A stretch of 64,000 bases of DNA from Sialis fuliginosa. Taxonomy: Eukaryota; Arthropoda; Insecta; Megaloptera; Sialidae. Of this stretch, positions 12,043 to 23,040 are shown piece after piece (position 1 is the stretch's first letter; each line of letters begins with the position of its first letter). Under the pieces are notes generated by a model. It did not search any database. It had not been told where the DNA came from and saw only the letters and a list, made by a program, of their open reading frames with translations. The position numbers and the translations under genes were made by a program. Location: assembly GCA_961205875.1 (NCBI GenBank), contig OY540814.1, positions 6,492,993-6,556,992 of the forward strand, written 5' to 3'.

Positions 12043-12191
12043 GAATATTTAATTGTTTAAATTGTAAACATTATTTAAGAACATGTAGAACGAATATAAA
12101 CTTTTAATTAATTAAATATTAATTTAATTAATTGAAAAAATAAAATGATCTCCAGTGTATGCAACTTCACTAGTGAAATAACTATGTAATC

Positions 12192-13362
12192 ATGGCTGCT
12201 GATGACAGAAATTTTCGATCAGCTTATTATGAAAAAGTTGGCTGTAGAAGTGTTGAAGAAAAGAAATCACTTGAAATACTGTTAAAAGACAGACCATTAG
12301 ATAAAATAAAATTGAAACAATTTTGCTTACGTTTTTCAGTTCCTGGTATTTATAGAAATATTATATGGAAAATACTCTTAGGTAATTTGACATTTGAAAC
12401 AATTATGTGTAGTTTATTTAAATTGGCTGCATTGAAAGTTTTCAAATTTGGTGAAAATTTAGATTTTTATTTATTTTTACAGATGTTTTGCCTGTTTATA
12501 TCGATTCACATAAATTTGTTATGCTTCAAAGGCAGCAAGAATACAAAGATTTATTTCACGCTCTAAAAGTTATGCAACTGATAAATGATAATACACCAAA
12601 GTCACATGTTTTTTATTTAATGTGGTGTTTAGAAACTGAAACTTTAAACTATGACTTCCAGATACAAGTAATAGAATTTTTATACACATTAACTGATCAT
12701 AAATTGTAACAATAAATATATTTTTAGCAGGAAAATGGTTTTTTGAAAATATCGCAGACGTTATTATATATTTTTGAAGATGATGTAGATGTATATTGGA
12801 TGACCAAAGGTTTTTATAAATTTGTAAACCAGTATCGTCAAGACATTCCATTATTGATTTCAAGAATATATTATTTATTAGAACGAGAAGACATTGACCT
12901 TTATAAACATTTACAAGATATCGGAGCCTTAAAATGTTTACCTTTTGTTGAATGGTTTGAATGTTGTTTTGCTATGGTGTTAAACGAGTCATCATTAGCA
13001 AAGTAAATGCAATAAAATATGAGATATATTTATTGAAACTACATATTTATTTATTTTTAGAATTTGGGATAAAGTATGCGGAGGATCATCAAAAATACTA
13101 GTCTTTTTGGGAATTGTTTTGTTAACAGTACTGAGGAGAGTAATTCTTCAATCAAAAAACTTTGAAGGAGTATTACTATGCATTAATAATGTAAGTAATT
13201 TTTCTTTTTTTTCTTACAGCTTTTAATTAAATAATATTTTTGTAGATAACTGAGGAGTGTGCAGAGGTAGTTGTAAATAAAGCCATAGAACTGTGGCAAC
13301 AGCATGGAGGAGCATTAACGTTACAACCTGATTCGGTTCTAATTTCAAAAGTTGTAAAATAA
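12192..13362 (+). CDS. TBC1D7: TBC1 domain family member 7 (TSC complex subunit)
   Basis: Five exons: 12192-12381, 12483-12667, 12731-13002, 13061-13190 and 13246-13362. They join in frame to 297 residues (human about 293). The introns are 101, 63, 58 and 55 bp. TBC1D7 is the small third subunit that stabilises TSC1 in the TSC1-TSC2 complex, which restrains Rheb and mTORC1. Matches to the family include the N-terminus [20 protein letters not shown], the [15 protein letters not shown] region (about 55-69), the acidic [18 protein letters not shown] segment and the late [15 protein letters not shown] and [11 protein letters not shown] blocks. I see the Arg-x3-Trp motif (55 and 59) but not the IxxDxxR or YxQ finger motifs of catalytic TBC domains, in keeping with a structural role. 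Exon 3 could begin three bases earlier at a second AG; the frame would not change. Confidence 0.92.
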
Positions 13363-13530
13363 TTTGACTATTATATTGAAGAAAATCTACTAATGTTAAA
13401 ATGAATTTATTTTTCTCATATTGAGAATACTGTATGTGATAAGTGTCAAATATGTGGCATAGTTGTTTTTCCTTCTATAAATTTTTTTATTTTATAGTAT
13501 ACTATAGTAGGTATCATTAATTAAAAAAAA

Positions 13531-15047
13531 ATGTCTAACCAAAATCTTTGTACAAAATATATTCATATTACAACAGTGGTTTCGTTTTATTGGTATGAAT
13601 AATTATTTTTTTGTATAGGTTATATGTATACAGACATAAGTTGGTATTATAAAATAGCGCTAAATTTGAATTCTTGTAGGGTTGTATCCATTGTTACAGT
13701 ATTTGTAAATAAAACATTGTTGAGTAGTGCGAAAATCAATTTAGATGCTCCATTATTTGTGACATGGTATCAGTGCGTTGTATCTGCAGTAATATGTTTT
13801 ACAATGAGCAGTTTATCGAAACTCTTTCCACATGTAGTTTCATTTCCACAAGGAAATCCAATGAGAAGAGATGTGTTTAAAAAAGTTTGTATAGATTTTA
13901 ACTTTTAACAAGAATACCTATACAAATTTGATAAATTGTTATTTTTCAGGTAGTTCCATTATCAATATTATTTACATTAATGATAGCTACAAATAATTTA
14001 TGTTTAAAATATGTAGCTGTTGCGTTTTATTATATTGGACGATCATTGACTACAGTATTTAATGTAATATTTTCTTACATTATTTTGGGGCAAAAAACGT
14101 CACTTTCTTGTATTACATGTTGTTTAATAATAATCGGTGGATTTTTATTAGGTGTTGATCAAGAAAACCTTTCTGGTAATTTATAAATTAAATTAGTGTT
14201 TTTATTAATAAAATTGATTTATCTCTTAATTTTGCTTTTAGGAAGTTTTTCTGTAATTGGAACTATATTTGGAGTTTTGGGATCATTATTTCTTTCATTG
14301 TATTCTATTTATACAAAACGAGTGCTTCCAATAGTTCATCAGGAAGTGTGGCTTTTATCGTATTATAATAATGTTTATTCAACTGTTATTTTCATCCCAT
14401 TAATAATTATAAATGGCGAAATATCGGTTATATGGAATTATACAGGGTTAACTGACTCTTATTTCTGGACCATGATGACCATAGGTGGATTTTGTGGTTT
14501 TGCTATAGGATATGCCACTGCTTGGCAAATACAAGTACGTAGAGTTAAAATTATGTTCTGTAGATGATCTGATGTGTAAACTATTAAATATTTTTGAAGT
14601 TAAACTTCTTTAGCGGCACTGAATTGATTTTGATATAAAATTACACCAAAATGGGTAAATATTTTACAGCGAATACATATTATTTATAGGTATAGGGGAT
14701 GAAAGAAAGTTGTGAACGCCTTGAAGAACTATTATATGAAATAAAAAATCCAGTTAGAATAATTTATAAATTCTGACGACTTGGCGCCTAGCCTATATTA
14801 AATATATTAAAGTGTATACTATCATCTCACGTATTTTTCATTTTAGGTAACGTCCCCGTTAACGCACAACATATCAGGAACTGCAAAAGCTTGTGCCCAG
14901 ACAGTGCTTGCGACGTACTGGTATAACGAGACCAAAGATTTCTTGTGGTGGTTTTCTAATATTATAGTTTTGGCAGGCAGTGCAGCATATGCTCGAATAA
15001 AACAATTAGAAATGCAGGTTTCTTATAATGCTATGCGTAAAGTGTAA
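13531..15047 (+). CDS. SLC35C1: GDP-fucose transporter (SLC35C1 / Gfr type)
   Basis: Five exons: 13531-13592, 13680-13884, 13950-14175, 14242-14534 and 14847-15047, giving 328 residues. It is a Golgi nucleotide-sugar antiporter that brings GDP-fucose into the lumen for protein fucosylation, including that of Notch. The start matters: an open frame beginning at 13624 reads intron, whereas the short exon at 13531 ends in VVSFY plus the first two bases of a Trp codon. It splices to [14 protein letters not shown], restoring the first transmembrane helix. Family hallmarks are [52 protein letters not shown], and [20 protein letters not shown] (265-284), followed by [11 protein letters not shown]. 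Many hydrophobic helices are visible, as expected for ten. It lies 168 bp after the TBC1D7 stop. No strong alternative identity. Confidence 0.93.
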
Positions 15048-15120
15048 TCGTGTTCTGTAATTTTATTATAACATTAGTACTGAATTTATTCCACAGATTG
15101 CACTACTATAATAGAAGATA

Positions 15121-15126
15121 AATAAA
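15121..15126 (+). terminator. Polyadenylation signal of SLC35C1
   Basis: AATAAA 74 bp after the stop codon and 92 bp before the next start codon. Confidence 0.6.
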
Positions 15127-15217
15127 TGTCAAAGTATATTTTGACAGTGATCTTTAATTAAGTATATTTGTGATTTTTTTATATTAATTATGTGTATATA
15201 ATTGTAAAACTATAAAA

Positions 15218-18202
15218 ATGAGTACAGTAATAAGAAATATTTTAAAAGTTAATAATTTGTTTCATTCTCATAATTTAAATTTTCAAAATGTAAGGTTAGG
15301 TTCATCCTACAAAGCAGCGGTTTTAAAATCCGTAGGAGAACCATTAGAAATAGAAAAAGTAGAATCAAAAAAGAAATTAGCTAAAGATTCTGTTCGTATA
15401 AAAGTAGAATATTGTAGTGTTAACTCAGTCGATTGTTTAGCGTTTAAAAAAGGTTCTAAAATAGAAACACCGTTCACACCGGGATATGAATTAGCTGGAG
15501 AAGTTATAGAAGTCGGATCTGATATTAAATCTGATAAAGTATCTATTGGAGATCGAATAGTTGGCTTAAGCTTAGACACATTCTCAGGATTTGCCGAACA
15601 ATGTGTTGTAAGTATTAAAATTTTTGTACTTACGATTAATCAATACTGACTTATTTTTTTTACATTTTAGGTAAACGTAAATGATGTTTGGAGATTACCA
15701 CCTGGTGTAGAATCTAAGGATGCTGCAGTATTAATTTGTGGTCACTCAACTGCTGTTTTTGCATTTTCACGACTTCTTCCTTCACCTATATCTAAAGATA
15801 GTACAATACTTATTTCATGCGGACCTGCAGGTTTAGGACTGGCTGCTGTAGATATTGCAGCAAATCTCTATAAAGCAAAGGTACATTTCATTGTTTCTTT
15901 TGAAGCAATAGTTTTTATTATAACCGTTATAACCTATTATAAAATTTATTTAAGGTTATCGGCGTTTGTGATACTGAAGACAGAGCATCATTAGTTAGAG
16001 AAAAAGGGGCATTCTCGGCACTCAAATTTGAAAAGAAATTAGTAGAATCTGTGTTAGATGCTACAAATAAGAAAGGAGTTGATGTAGCTTATGATGCTGT
16101 GGGTGGAGATATGACAAGCGCTATTGAGAATTGGTATGATTTGTAAATCTATATATATTATAAAAATTACTTCGTCTGTGTGTATTTTAAAATTGATTAA
16201 TGTACATGATTTTGTTTGATATTACTGTTCTTTTCGCCCGAACACATGCACCATTCTACGTCATTCCGTTTTAAATGCAGCAGATAAATAATTAATATAA
16301 TAAATAATATATAATAAATAATAATATGCTTATGCCCAGTATTATCAACCAATTAAAAGCTCCTTTAGCGCTAAATGCTCCTTTAACTTAAGTTTTGTAT
16401 ATTACAAACGTGATTTAAATCAATATTTAGGCTCTCAATAAAAAATGTACAAAATATGCGTTGTGAAAACATTACTCAGAAAATTAAAAATCCATTTAAT
16501 TAAATGTATTATGGTTCTGTTAATAATATGACAGTAAGTTAAAGGAGTATTTAGTTAAACTTGATAATACCGGGTGTTAATGTGGTTTACCTATATTTAT
16601 TAAATTTCTTTTCTTTATAAGTATAGATTACATTGGGCTACAGCCATTTTGCTGCAGGGTTTACAACTTTTCTAGGATAATTAGGGACACTGAATCCAAA
16701 TATGACCATCATTTTGCTCAATCAGCTCTTGTTTATGAGATATTGCATTAAAAAACGTTTTTTTCGATATGCAAACATTCAAATTCGTATATATATTTTT
16801 TAAATCAAATACTTCAACCAAAGATCATTTGTAATACAGCTATAAGTTCTAATTTAACTAAGAAACCTTGAATTATACACATTCATAAAGTTATTCTCTT
16901 CAAAAATCATGTTTTATACAAAGAAAGTCGAGTTTTTAGCCAAAATTCTGCAGTTTTCAAAATTTAAATCGCTATTACACAAACAATTTTTGTTCAATTT
17001 TAATGCTATTTACTAAATTTGTAGCTTTATCTATCTTCTTTATTGTGTTAAAATGTTAACATAATCAAATGAAAATTGTCGAAATGGTACTAAAATCAAC
17101 CGCACATGTCAATATTGATAGCTACGGTCATTTCCGCTCCTGGCATATGTATGACTTATTAAATAAATTCCATGAACCGAGAAATTAATAAATTTTTATT
17201 TATTTAATTTTTTTTTAAAACAATTTTTATGTTTCCGGTTTTATGATATATATTTAATAATAATTTATAAGTTTTTTTAAGTTTTGTAAAACAGTGTCAT
17301 TGTTTTTCGTTTTGAAACTTGAATATATATATGTTTCAATTCAATACTCTGTGCACAGAATTTATTTAAACCGTTTTGACAATTTTCATTCGATTATGTT
17401 AAAATTTGAACACAATAAAGAAGATAGATGAAGCTACAAATTTAGTAAATTACATTAAAATTGGACAAAAATTGTTTGTGTAATTAAATTTTGAAAATTG
17501 CCAAATTTTGGCTAAAAAAACGATTTTCTTCGTATAAAACATGAGTTTCGAAGGAAATAACTTTATAAATGTGTATAATTAAAGATTTTTTAGTTCAGTT
17601 AGGGCACATAGTTACATTACAAATGATCTTTAGTTAAAGTATTTGATTTAAAAAAATTATATACAAATTTGAATGTTTGCATATCGAAAAAAATATTTTT
17701 TTTGCAATATCTCAAAAACAAGAACTGATGAGCAAAATGATGGTCATTTTTGGATTCAGTGTGCCTAAGTTACCCTAGAAAAGTTGTTGTCCACCCTGCA
17801 GCAAACAGAAATTTTATATTTGTCGTGTATTGAATACATTTTATAATAATGTATGAATGGGCTATATCGTAGGTAGGAAACACTATTATTTAATTAAATA
17901 TTTTTCGTTTTAGTGTCGCACTTCAAGGGAAAATCTTGTACGCTGCTCCTTTGCTGAATAATAAAATAGAAGCACCTAAATTTAATACAAGTTTAACAAT
18001 AGTAAGTTTACATGAATTACGGAACCAGTCTATAAAACTTTACAGACAAGTTGTATCTGATACAATTGAATTAGCCGAACAAGGATTGATCAGTGCTCAT
18101 ATTAGTGCAAAGTATCCGTTAGAAAAATTAAATGAAGCTATTAAATATATAGAAGATAGAAAATCTACCGGAAAAGTATTAATCGAAATATCTGATGATT
18201 AA
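15218..18202 (+). CDS. Quinone oxidoreductase-like protein 2 (zinc-free MDR family)
   Basis: Four exons: 15218-15607, 15671-15880, 15955-16133 and 17914-18202, giving 355 residues. The protein is an NADPH-dependent medium-chain dehydrogenase/reductase without zinc. The substrate is not known from sequence. The first 30 residues are basic and amphipathic (MSTVIRNILKVNNLFHSHNL) and may be a mitochondrial targeting peptide. The GroES-like catalytic half follows: VEYCSVNSVDCLAFKKG, TPFTPGYELAGEVIEVG, VGDRIVG-type SIGDRIVGL. Then comes the Rossmann half with GPAGLGLAAVDIA (181-193), GVCDTEDRASLVREKGA and GVDVAYDAVGGDM. The C-terminus YPLEKLNEAIKYIEDRKSTGKVLIEI is typical. Intron 3 is 1780 bp, far longer than its neighbours, because it holds a foldback element. 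AATAAA lies at 18254. The orthologue label could also be another crystallin-zeta-like member. Confidence 0.9.
16648..17803. mobile_element. Foldback element inside intron 3 of the quinone oxidoreductase-like gene
   Basis: Arms at about 16648-17087 and 17371-17803 are reverse complements (end motif gctgcagggt...acaacttttctagg) around a spacer of about 285 bp. The arms differ more than those of the 3037-5345 palindrome, including small indels, so this insertion is older. No coding sequence is present. It explains most of the length of the intron. Confidence 0.75.
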
Positions 18203-18253
18203 TCAGATGATGCAAATTATGTAATGTTATTTATAGAATATTTTTGTTGTGTT

Positions 18254-18259
18254 AATAAA
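18254..18259 (+). terminator. Polyadenylation signal of the quinone oxidoreductase-like gene
   Basis: AATAAA 51 bp after the stop codon, followed by a T-rich stretch. Confidence 0.6.
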
Positions 18260-18654
18260 AAATTTCTGTTATTTACTATGATTTTATTATTGTATAATGT
18301 CTACTTAGTTATATGTATTATTTAAATCTTGCAAATGGTTTCTTATATATTAAAATGTTATCTTAACCATAGACATAGAGCATGGACCGCACATTCTGTA
18401 TTAACATAATGGTGAAACATTTCTCCAAATCAGAGAGATGCGGTGAGGTTTGGGATATATCCACAGAATAAAGGATATATCTAGAATGACATAGACACTC
18501 CTGTTTAAATAAGGACAAGTATATCCCAAACCGCAGTTTCTATCTCCTCTATGATCTTAATTCTTTTGTTACGGCTGTCGTCGATAAATGACAATGTAAA
18601 TTTTATGAAATTAGAAGTGCATCTTGATGTCGGAGGATCTATTAATAAATGAAA

Positions 18655-18905
18655 CGCTAAAAAACTGTTTTTTTGACGTGAATAACGTCTAGTGTTTTAC
18701 CCCAGATACTGGGTGGGCATTTCAGAAACTTGATGTAACGCACAGAGATCAGTTTGCGCGCTAGCGTAAAATTAAAATTAGTATATCTCAACACTCAGAG
18801 CAGCTGCCACGCGGGTTTTGGTATCAAATTATAGATCTCGATTAAATCTACGCGATATATGTACAAATCAAAACATTTAACCAGTTTCAATGAGAAAAAA
18901 CTTCA
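18655..18905 (-). repeat. Interspersed repeat family R2, copy 1
   Basis: Contains ttgacgtgaataacgtctag, tttgcgcgctagcgtaaaat and atatctcaacactcagagca. The inverse copies are at about 42950-43200 and 61620-62005. Unclassified and noncoding. Confidence 0.65.
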
Positions 18906-19439
18906 TACTATAACAAAAAACAGCATTTCCACGATTTTGCTTATAAATATTAATTAATTGAATTGAAAAAAAAAAACAGTATACAAGAATATAATATATT
19001 TTTTACGCGATAACGTTTTTAATTTTTTTATTAAAGTTTTTTAAATTTGATAAAAACAAAAAAAGTAAATTTCGTATTTCCACGATTTCGTTTATAAATT
19101 TATACAGAACGTTTTTAGTTTTTTGACTAGTTTTAAATAGTATTTTATGCTTGGCGCAACATTGGTCTATATTAACATATTATTATTATAGTCTTTGTTC
19201 ATTTGTATAATTAACAATTAAAATTACTATATTATATTGAGTTATAAAATGTAATATACTACACATATTGATATTGAAATCTAAAAATAATATAAGAAAA
19301 TTATCAAAACAAACAAATTTACAAAATGAACATCTGAAACGTCGAAGTAAATAGAAGATGTAAGCGATATACATACACAATATACGTATGTAACAAAAAT
19401 AAATCACAGTTTAATGTGTGATATAATGTAATAAATATG

Positions 19440-19780
19440 CATATCTAAAGAGGCAAGTCGGTATCATAAAACAGCGGCAGTAGGAGACAGTGTCGCTATC
19501 TCTCGGTAGCTAGGCCGAACGCTCCCCGGAGGGACATCTTTTGGCTGAGTGAGGAGCCATTTTGACTGACAGATCCCGCCATGTTCAGATGGAAAGGTCT
19601 CCACTTGCATACGAAGCACCTACTTTGTGAACGCTCGAGAGCTATACATAAACGCGAAATCTCTACGGCTCTATTTATACAAAACATGGCTAGATTGTGT
19701 CATCCGTACACGCGACTGAATCTCGTTTGTGCGATGCCGCGCAGCTGTCGACATCTTTGTGATATATCGGTAATTAAAAC
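19440..19780. promoter_or_regulatory. GC-raised island, possible regulatory element or untranslated exon
   Basis: About 340 bp of balanced composition in AT-rich surroundings. It carries gagccattttg (about 19554) and CCGCCATGTT (19576-19585), both like YY1/Pho sites, and gctctatttatac at about 19668. Two small open frames on opposite strands (19496-19687 and 19581-19817) show no family resemblance. The assignment is inference. Confidence 0.3.
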
Positions 19781-20634
19781 GTATCACATTTTGAATTTTT
19801 CATTGTTGAATTTTTAAGACGCATATAATAGTAACGATAAATTACAAGTACATCTTAAAAATTAATTTCTAGGATCATTAAATGAGCGTACCTAGGATTT
19901 TGTTCAGGGGGAGGACGAAATTTTTGTTTTAGAAACTGATTTAGTCGGCGTGTTTCGCCTAGGACCCCGTGGTAAAAAAGGGCGGCTCGAACAGATGGCT
20001 AGTTAACCTTTTCGGATGTTGAAGAGAAAAAAAGTTGTGTAATTTTTCTTTTTTTCTTAAATATTCAATTGTTTCTGAGCTTCACGATTGCAACTTTGTA
20101 ACTTTAGTACTTGAAATTCCACGATTTTTATCAACTCGATAGCTTACTATAAATCAATTTTTCGGTGTGTTACCTAGACACATCTAGAAATTATAAAAAG
20201 GCAATGAAAATTATTTATCATTTCCATTGTTTATTTTAGAGGTATGCGAAAAGTAACAACAAACATATTCACATTCTTAATTCTTTTCGAATTTTTTCAG
20301 TCACAAATTTTGTACGTATCTTATAGAAGACAAAATCATCTACAAAAATCTATAATATTCTATCTAGCTATCGATTTTAGTGGGATTCAATCATTCTATA
20401 TAATTTTTTTTCTATTTTAGGTAAAAAATCGATCTAATTTGACTGGTCTATAAGATAAAATAAATAAAAATAACAAATGTATATTGTTTTGTCTACAAAT
20501 ATCCTTCTTTAGCCAATACTGATTTACTCGTTACTTTTGAGCACAAGTTAGGGAGAGGGCAACTTGCTTATTCCCTGGGTACACCCATGGATCATTATAA
20601 TATGAAATATGTATTCATGGCTTAGAATTTTAGA
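19781..20634. other. Noncoding stretch with transposon scraps
   Basis: Contains gttcagggggaggacg at about 19902 and a ccctgggtacacccatgg motif at about 20573, both reminiscent of decayed DNA-transposon termini. No gene seen. Confidence 0.4.
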
Positions 20635-20832
20635 CAGGGTCGGCCTTAGCGAGTTTGTCATCCTTGGCAAAAATTTTTTTTTTCGTCGCCCTCCTCAAGG
20701 GACGATCATTATTTCAAATCAATCAATAAAAATATAATTAGGAAAAACTATTAGATTGCTTGTAATTTTTAATAATTTTCCTGGTCTAGCATCCGGTTGG
20801 TAGCAAAACATCACCCCCCAAAGCCGGTACTG
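20635..20832. mobile_element. Short hAT MITE (198 bp)
   Basis: It starts cagggtcggccttagcg and ends gccggtactg. The 8-bp duplication attttaga flanks it exactly (20627-20634 and 20833-20840), which marks it as hAT. The interior has a run of T and a cgccctcc block and no coding capacity. Confidence 0.85.
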
Positions 20833-21477
20833 ATTTTAGAAGATAGCAGCAAAAATAGAAGAAATTGAAGTTTAATTTCAAGTAAATGTTTGATCAGTGA
20901 TCAGAATATATCTTTTTTGGCAAAGCAAAAGTTTGATTATTGCGTTAAGTATTTATGTGATTATAAAGTTTTAAGCAGTAGAGAAAGAGTTATAAAAGTA
21001 ATTATAGTTATTCATTGGAAAGGTAATTGTGATAATAATATGGGGATAATTACCCATGTCGAATTATCAAGGGAGGCATAAGACCTGTAATATTTCGTAT
21101 AACGTATGACTTCTTATCCGAAATTGCACCGCCAGTGCAAAAGGCATTAAACCGTAATAAGAGGCTTGAAATATTATTATAATTAGTAAAAACCTTGTGA
21201 CATTATTATGGTACCCATCTTTTTGTCTGTTTGCATCTAAACTTTAGTAAATCTTGAATTGTAATAATATAAGTAATTAAAATTATACTCATTTTAAATT
21301 AATTTGAAATATTGATCAATTTATTATTTGATAGGTATATTGTTTTTAATTATTAAATTATATTTGTTCCAGTCAGAAGGCAAAACGACTAACTCCGTTT
21401 TAGATCAATGTTTTATTTCAATATCTAAAAAATGATGCAGTTTAATAAAGTTTATCTTCTCCAAATAAAATATCATA

Positions 21478-21775
21478 TACTAGCTGTGCCCGCAGTTTCG
21501 CTCGCTTACAATTAGATATCAAAGTTAGATATATGGTATCGCGGAGTTTATTACATTATATTGTTCAATATTTAACTGTTTAGGCAGCGTATTGTAAAAG
21601 AGCGTGCTGGCGGCAAACTTATTTTCAACTTGATTTACTATTATCGTTACCAAAATATATACTAAAATCTGGGTAAATAATATATCAACGAATTAAAAAA
21701 AAACACGTAAATAGGATAAGTGGTTCTCGAGTGATAAGCGCACTAACGGACAGACAGACAGAGAATTGGCAGGTC
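21478..21775 (+). repeat. Interspersed repeat family R3, copy 1
   Basis: Starts near tactagctgtgcccgcagtt and includes tggcggcaaactt, ttctcgagtgataagcgcac and gacagacagacagagaatt. An inverted relative is at 25640-26045 and a partial one at 61020-61215. Its ends resemble those of widespread insect retroposons; the class is not determined. Confidence 0.6.
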
Positions 21776-22639
21776 TTCATAGTGAGTTCAGCTCAGAAAG
21801 TGTAATAAAAGTAAATATTTAATGATAGTGTCTATATAGTGTTGAATATGAAGAATTTCGGAAAGGTACAGAAATTCTTGTAAAACTCTGGAATAGAAAA
21901 ATATGAATCTTTAAAATATATTTTTGTGCTTTGTAAATTCGATTTTGAAGTATAAAATAAATCCGGACATATCTGTATTAATTTTTAGTATGTTAAATTT
22001 AAATCTCACATAACAGTGGTTATTATAACATTGTTTATTCTTTTTCAAATTGGTACAAAATTTCGCCAGTTTCTTTTATGCGAGTAGATATTTTTGATTA
22101 TTATAACTGAATTATGATATGTGTTTTAGATCGTACGCCACCTTGTGGTGAAAAAACTATTTTTACCGGGTCAGCTGTCAGATGTTAGCTGGAAAAACGT
22201 GTTTAATTAAATAATTCGCTATTTCCATATCACATGTTCTTTTTAATTATTAAACTAAAAAACTGTAGAGATTTTCATCAGCTGTAGTTTTTGATTTCTT
22301 GTACCGTTGTAAGCACTTAAATTCTTAAATCAATATTATTGTTAATTCACTTATTTATTGAAAACAGTATTTATTTATGTAATATGCATGAATAATACTT
22401 TTATATTTATTTAAAGAATTATATTAGTTATTAAGAACTTTCTAAGCGTTATACGCAACAGTGCATTTTATTGGTAGATATTTTTGAAGAAAACTTTGCA
22501 GCAGCTATTTCCGAGGTATTTTTCATAATTTTCATTAGTTATGTTCTTTATAATAGAAATTAAATACTTTAATTGTTAAACGTATATATAACTGATTTAA
22601 ATGTTTACTGAACACCGGTTAAGTTAAGACTCGATTACG
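21776..22639. other. Noncoding AT-rich stretch
   Basis: No gene seen. A short block with cgccaccttgtggtg at about 22137 is near tcagctgtcagatgttagctg, possibly a decayed insertion. Confidence 0.45.
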
Positions 22640-23040
22640 TTAGTTTCGATTTTTACCACTGAACGCTTCGCTACCATCGCGACACATATCAAATATATTT
22701 TCGAATTTCTCAACAATTTACGACCAAATATCCACAGTATAAAAAATCAAGCATAATCACTTATATTTTCCAAATTCCGTTATTCGGCGGGTTCGGTCGA
22801 GTCGCGTGCGGCGTCGCGGCGTTTCGGGGGCCGCCGTCCACCCCCGCGATGGGGGGATGAGAGGGCACGCGGTGGCACGTCGGGTGTGTGCAACAGGTGG
22901 CTCGTAAAGCAGATATTCGCATATCACAAGTCCACGCGCCGGATTGATAGACTGAAAGCTGAGCTTTAAGCGCGCCGCCGACGAAAGCTCTGCCGACATG
23001 CGAGCTTTCGCATGGTTTGCCGCGAGTATTTGTCAATTTG
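22640..23040. promoter_or_regulatory. Strong CpG-rich island, candidate promoter or untranslated exon
   Basis: Bases 22783-23000 are the most GC- and CpG-rich interior stretch of the window (for example gtcgcgtgcggcgtcgcggc). Minus-strand frames at 22757-22999 and 22761-23036 are open in two phases but resemble no family, so I take the openness as a composition effect. An isolated GC island in a gene desert suggests a promoter or first exon of a long gene, or an enhancer. Strand is undetermined. Confidence 0.35.

Noticed and set aside
13624-13908. Start of the GDP-fucose transporter at 13624
   Set aside because: The stretch before 13680 is intron; family alignment and splice signals require the exon at 13531-13592.
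15307-15579. Minus-strand frame over exon 1 of the quinone oxidoreductase-like gene
   Set aside because: Antisense shadow of a clearly conserved exon.
22757-23036. Two overlapping minus-strand frames in the CpG-rich island
   Set aside because: Open in two phases because GC-rich DNA has few stops; neither product resembles a protein family.
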